Below are positions 61,170 through 64,000 of a stretch of 64,000 bases of DNA, piece after piece. Where the stretch lies: the NCBI GenBank assembly GCA_021234535.1, contig CM037836.1:15917111-15981110 (forward strand), given 5' to 3'. The DNA comes from Stichopus chloronotus (Eukaryota > Echinodermata > Holothuroidea > Aspidochirotida > Stichopodidae). The first letter of the stretch is position 1, and every line of letters starts with the position of its first letter. The notes beneath the pieces were generated by a model that saw only the letters and a list, made by a program, of their open reading frames with translations, ran no database searches and had not been told where the DNA came from. The translations under genes and the position numbers were made by a program.

Positions 61170-61359
61170 GGACTGTCTTTTGAATCACCTGACCATGTGA
61201 ATGCCTGAGCAAAGCATTGCACAAACTGTGTAGTTCCACGTACGTGTACGGTGTTTTTCCTGTACGAGTCAACTGTTAGTGACGACTCCATCGATTCGCA
61301 TGAATGAAACGATTCACTAAAATGCGGAACTGACTCAGCAAATTCTGATGCACTAGATT

Positions 61360-61660
61360 CCCCAAAACTTACTGGTTTGGGAATTCGCTAGCGACGTACT
61401 CACCTCATATAACCTATGCATTATCGTATTGACCATGGTCTAGCATCTGGCAATTTGTGTGTGTGTGTGTATCTGGTCACCGCCCTTCCGTAATTGCCAG
61501 CCTTTTGGTCTGCCAGTGAAGCTCTTACACTGCTTTTGCATCTGTAAAGTTCTATTGCCATCGTTCAGTTTTCAACTTTCTCGATCGTTCTACTAGGATT
61601 CCTCATCCTATACTGTAATGCATAGGTTATATGAGGTGAGGGAGTACGCGCTGTGAATTC
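61360..61660 (+). repeat. Repeat family A, fold-back copy 2
   Basis: The left arm is near-identical to that at 29721 (CCCAAA-ACTTACTGG-TTTGGG, then GACGTACTCACCTCATATAA, the CATGGTCTAGCATCTGG block, (GT)n and TGGTCTGCCAGTGAAG). The inverted right arm TAATGCATAGGTTATATGAG ... GAGTACGCGCTGTGAATTC ends at 61660. Confidence 0.85.
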
Positions 61661-61805
61661 CAGTGATGATCCACACTCTTGAACCAAATATTTTAGCAAT
61701 CAGGTATCTCAGTTAACAGAATTAACACACAGTTTAATAAACACAACCATTTTACAGTGCACTGTGTCTCCACATGACTACGAGGGAAAAAAAAACAAAT
61801 TTTAC

Positions 61806-61961
61806 CAAGCATTGTGTGGAATACTGTGAAACTTTGGTCAGAGCTAGTTTCTGCTGCCTGCAGGGACAAAATTTCTGTCGTCAAGTTCAGTTCCAAGCAC
61901 TGATCTTTTTGTAAATATTCCTGTTTGTGGGATGCACCTTTGTCACTCATATGGATGAACA
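61806..61961 (-). CDS. Unidentified protein, penultimate coding exon
   Basis: This 156 bp exon lies between the acceptor CATTATTTTCCACACAG (AG at 61963-61962) and the donor CTTG|GTAAAA (GT at 61805-61804). It is entered in phase 1 and exited in phase 1. The translation includes FIHMSDKGASHKQEYLQ, CLELNLTTEILSLQAAE and SSDQSFTVFHTML, a regular helical-looking sequence without stops. It continues in frame into the exon at 60448. I do not recognise the family. An uncharacterised conserved animal protein is the most likely outcome, but two exons are thin evidence. Confidence 0.5.
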
Positions 61962-63425
61962 CTGTGTGGAAAATAATGTATTTATAGTCTCACAATCACC
62001 CTGTTTAATTACCATGGAGACCTACAGTGTGATGTTTGCCGATGCTAATTGACAACGTTTAAAGTTTACATACATACTAAACAGGACTCAACATGTGTGA
62101 CTGGATTGACTAACATTGACATCACTGTGTGTTCAACATATAGTCACAAAGTTGAGAAAGAAATAAGTCCTAGATCTGCAACTGGTTGCATTACAGCATG
62201 TTAAATTTGTAAAGGTATTCTGTACATACATCATTTGGTTCCACTTTGTGATCTCACACACATCCAACCCCAAACAAATGGAAGTGGCTGATTAGTCCAA
62301 GAAATAACATATCTTGTTCACTTCCTGTTAAAACTCCTGACTGCGTGCTTTGCAAATTCAGAGATGAGAATTAGGGGTCACGATCCATTTCTTTGACCCG
62401 GAACTTTGGATTTCACTGCAGACACTTTGATACCCTTTTTATCTTTACTTTTTCTTTTCTTCTCTAGATTGCACCTTTCAATTTATAAGTATAGGTTCCT
62501 TAGTACTTCATGTATGTTCAGAGGGGTTGGATGCCTTAGTCTCTCAGACTAACACAACATATCATATTGTTACATTGGTAGGCTAACAGAATTTACAAAC
62601 AGACAAAGCTAGTCTTTGAAGAATGCAATCACCTTCATCACAAATGAATGCAGGCCTGGTCAGGGCCATTTGTTTTACAACTGAGCTCTAGGCCAAGGAC
62701 ATTAACTGGCATACAAAATCACATGCACGATGAAAGAATCTAAATATACATATACAACACAGAAGTGGATGAGGTATCTGTATATGGACAGAGAGGGCAG
62801 TGTTGAAAAGCAAAGGGCAGGGTAGGTCAATCAGCATAACGACTGTGATTATTTTCTGATTTGTCTTACAACGTGATCCATTTCATACTGCGGTGATCAT
62901 AAATCAATAAATTGATGAATGAATGAGTGAATTCAGTGACTGGTACTTGCATTGTCAGAGCAATCCATATGATACTGGTTTGTCAATCACATTTCAACCT
63001 GGACTGTACATCTGAAAGGAGAGTATTAGCTACACTAATGTTGCTTGCAAAAATAAAGACATTACTTGAAAAGACCAGGTCATCAAAATGACCTATTTTC
63101 TAATGGAAAAATTGCAATTGACAGTTACAAGTAAACATGTTGAGTGAAACAACAAACTGTAAAGGCAGCATCAAATGCTCTAGGAATTATTTTTACCTCA
63201 CACCTTTAGCACAGATATAGCGTCAGAGCCAAGCAAACAACTTTTGCATTGGGCACTGTTGCAGTAGAGTGAAGAGAGACAATGGGAAGCGAAGTAAATA
63301 TCTTTCTACCTAGGCCGACCAAGAGAAACTTTACTACAAGCAGAAATTTTCTGCCAAGACAGATCACCAAAGAAAACCACTAACATGTACCTCTCATGAG
63401 GGAGACAATATAGATGGCAGTGTTT
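61962..63425. other. Probable intron sequence of the unidentified gene
   Basis: No exon with matching phases could be placed. A short segment at about 63210-63260 follows a pyrimidine-rich acceptor-like tract, but its only open frame ends in phase 0 and does not fit the next exon. Confidence 0.35.
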
Positions 63426-63600
63426 CCCCACAACTCCCTGGTGTGGGTATCTACACATGTAACTATTCTTGCCCTTTGCCTCATTAATGCATACCTTTGA
63501 CACTCGCTCTAATAGTCCTCGAAACCAATTCTAGCACGTACCGCGCCCTCTACGGCCTAGCCCGCCCTTGTTTGCCTTTCGCTGGAGTGCCTCATGACGC
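63426..63600 (+). repeat. Repeat family B, most complete copy
   Basis: CCCCACAACTCCCTGGTGTG is followed by CATTAATGCATACCTTTGAC, CGAAACCAATTCTAGCACGT, CCGCGCCCTCTACGGCCTAG and CCCGCCCTTGTTTGCCTTTC. CpG-containing positions are better preserved here than in the other copies, suggesting a younger insertion. Confidence 0.75.
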
Positions 63601-63867
63601 TGTTTTAAAGTCTATCATAAGTACGTGTCTACGATGGGAATTGTACATTACCAGATGGTTGTTTTATCTAGCACATCAAAGGTGAAATATGTGACAAGTG
63701 AGTATGTGAGAATTGGAAACATCTGCATGCCTCAGCTGGCCACAATTTCTGCCTACCAACCAACTTAATAATTTGCTATTAAACTGCTCATTCCCATCGG
63801 ATGGGCTAAGAAAAGAAGTGTAAGACAGGAACTTCAACTTCCACAGCAAAAAGGTCTTTATCCGTAC

Positions 63868-64000
63868 CTGCAGAGTGCTGCAATTGCCTTTGAAATTGAA
63901 CGTTTTTTTACTGTGCGATACGTTTCTCGTATCAATTCTTGAAAGCACCTTGTGTCTGCTTTCTACACTTGTGACAACTTTGACACACAAGTTTGCGCCA
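63868..64000 (-). CDS. Candidate partial exon at window edge, unidentified
   Basis: On the minus strand a frame is open from the window edge to the donor CTCTGCAG|GTACGG (exon end 63868, phase 0). It encodes ESRHKVLSRIDTRNVSHSKK and TFNFKGNCSTLQ near its end. An acceptor-like AG (GTCACAAGTGTAG, about 63957) could start it inside the window. It may belong to the gene with exons at 61806 and 60342, but a linking exon is needed to reconcile the phases. Confidence 0.3.

Noticed and set aside
63200..63262. Short segment after a long pyrimidine tract ending AACAG
   Set aside because: The only open frame would exit in phase 0 and does not join the phase-1 exon at 61961.
1..64000. tRNA genes, CRISPR arrays, operons
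   Set aside because: No cloverleaf with a matching B-box (GGTTCGANTCC) was noticed, and the repeats are eukaryotic tandem or transposon types without unique spacers.

Overview
The window is AT-rich, intron-rich animal nuclear DNA with no operons, no bacterial-style gene packing and many dispersed repeats. I infer an invertebrate deuterostome, most likely an echinoderm. The reasons are invertebrate-type versions of ARB2A/FAM172A and of a TNFAIP8-family gene, the many copies of the palindrome TAGGCCTA, and repeat arrays built on TGACCT/TGACCTTTGACC. I cannot name the species from sequence alone.

Two genes are recognised with confidence, both on the minus strand. The left end (402-6700) holds the first three coding exons of ARB2A/FAM172A, with matching splice phases; the rest of that gene lies beyond the left edge. 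At 41489-42063 a single exon encodes a complete TNFAIP8-family (TIPE) protein. Several further exons are proposed from splice signals and open frames without a family assignment. The best is a phase-matched pair at 61806-61961 and 60342-60448 (minus), which looks like the C-terminus of an unidentified protein. Others are a terminal exon at 47686-47868 (minus), internal or partial exons at 53279-53494 and 63868-64000 (minus), and weaker plus-strand candidates at 24509, 31354, 32309 and 52407.

Most of the rest is transposon-derived. (1) A decayed tyrosine-recombinase domain lies at 8695-9228. (2) A 750 bp hAT-type non-autonomous element (22734-23483) has perfect 12 bp inverted ends and an exact 8 bp target duplication, and sits inside an older repeat. 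(3) A 'nuclear-receptor-like' repeat family (4181-5382, 18165-18690, 22616-24190, 46185-46915) has tandem units followed by a CA tract. (4) Two related short families, A and B, share a terminal hairpin whose stem varies by a compensatory base pair. (5) Fold-back elements lie at 8356, 11199 and 13652. (6) Satellites lie at 5955, 21380, 28871 and 33605.

The recognised genes do not form a pathway: ARB2A is a nuclear RNA/chromatin co-regulator and the TIPE protein a cytosolic lipid-binding regulator of cell death and immunity. Their shared strand and about 35 kb spacing may simply be chance. Long stretches with no supported feature are stated as such.
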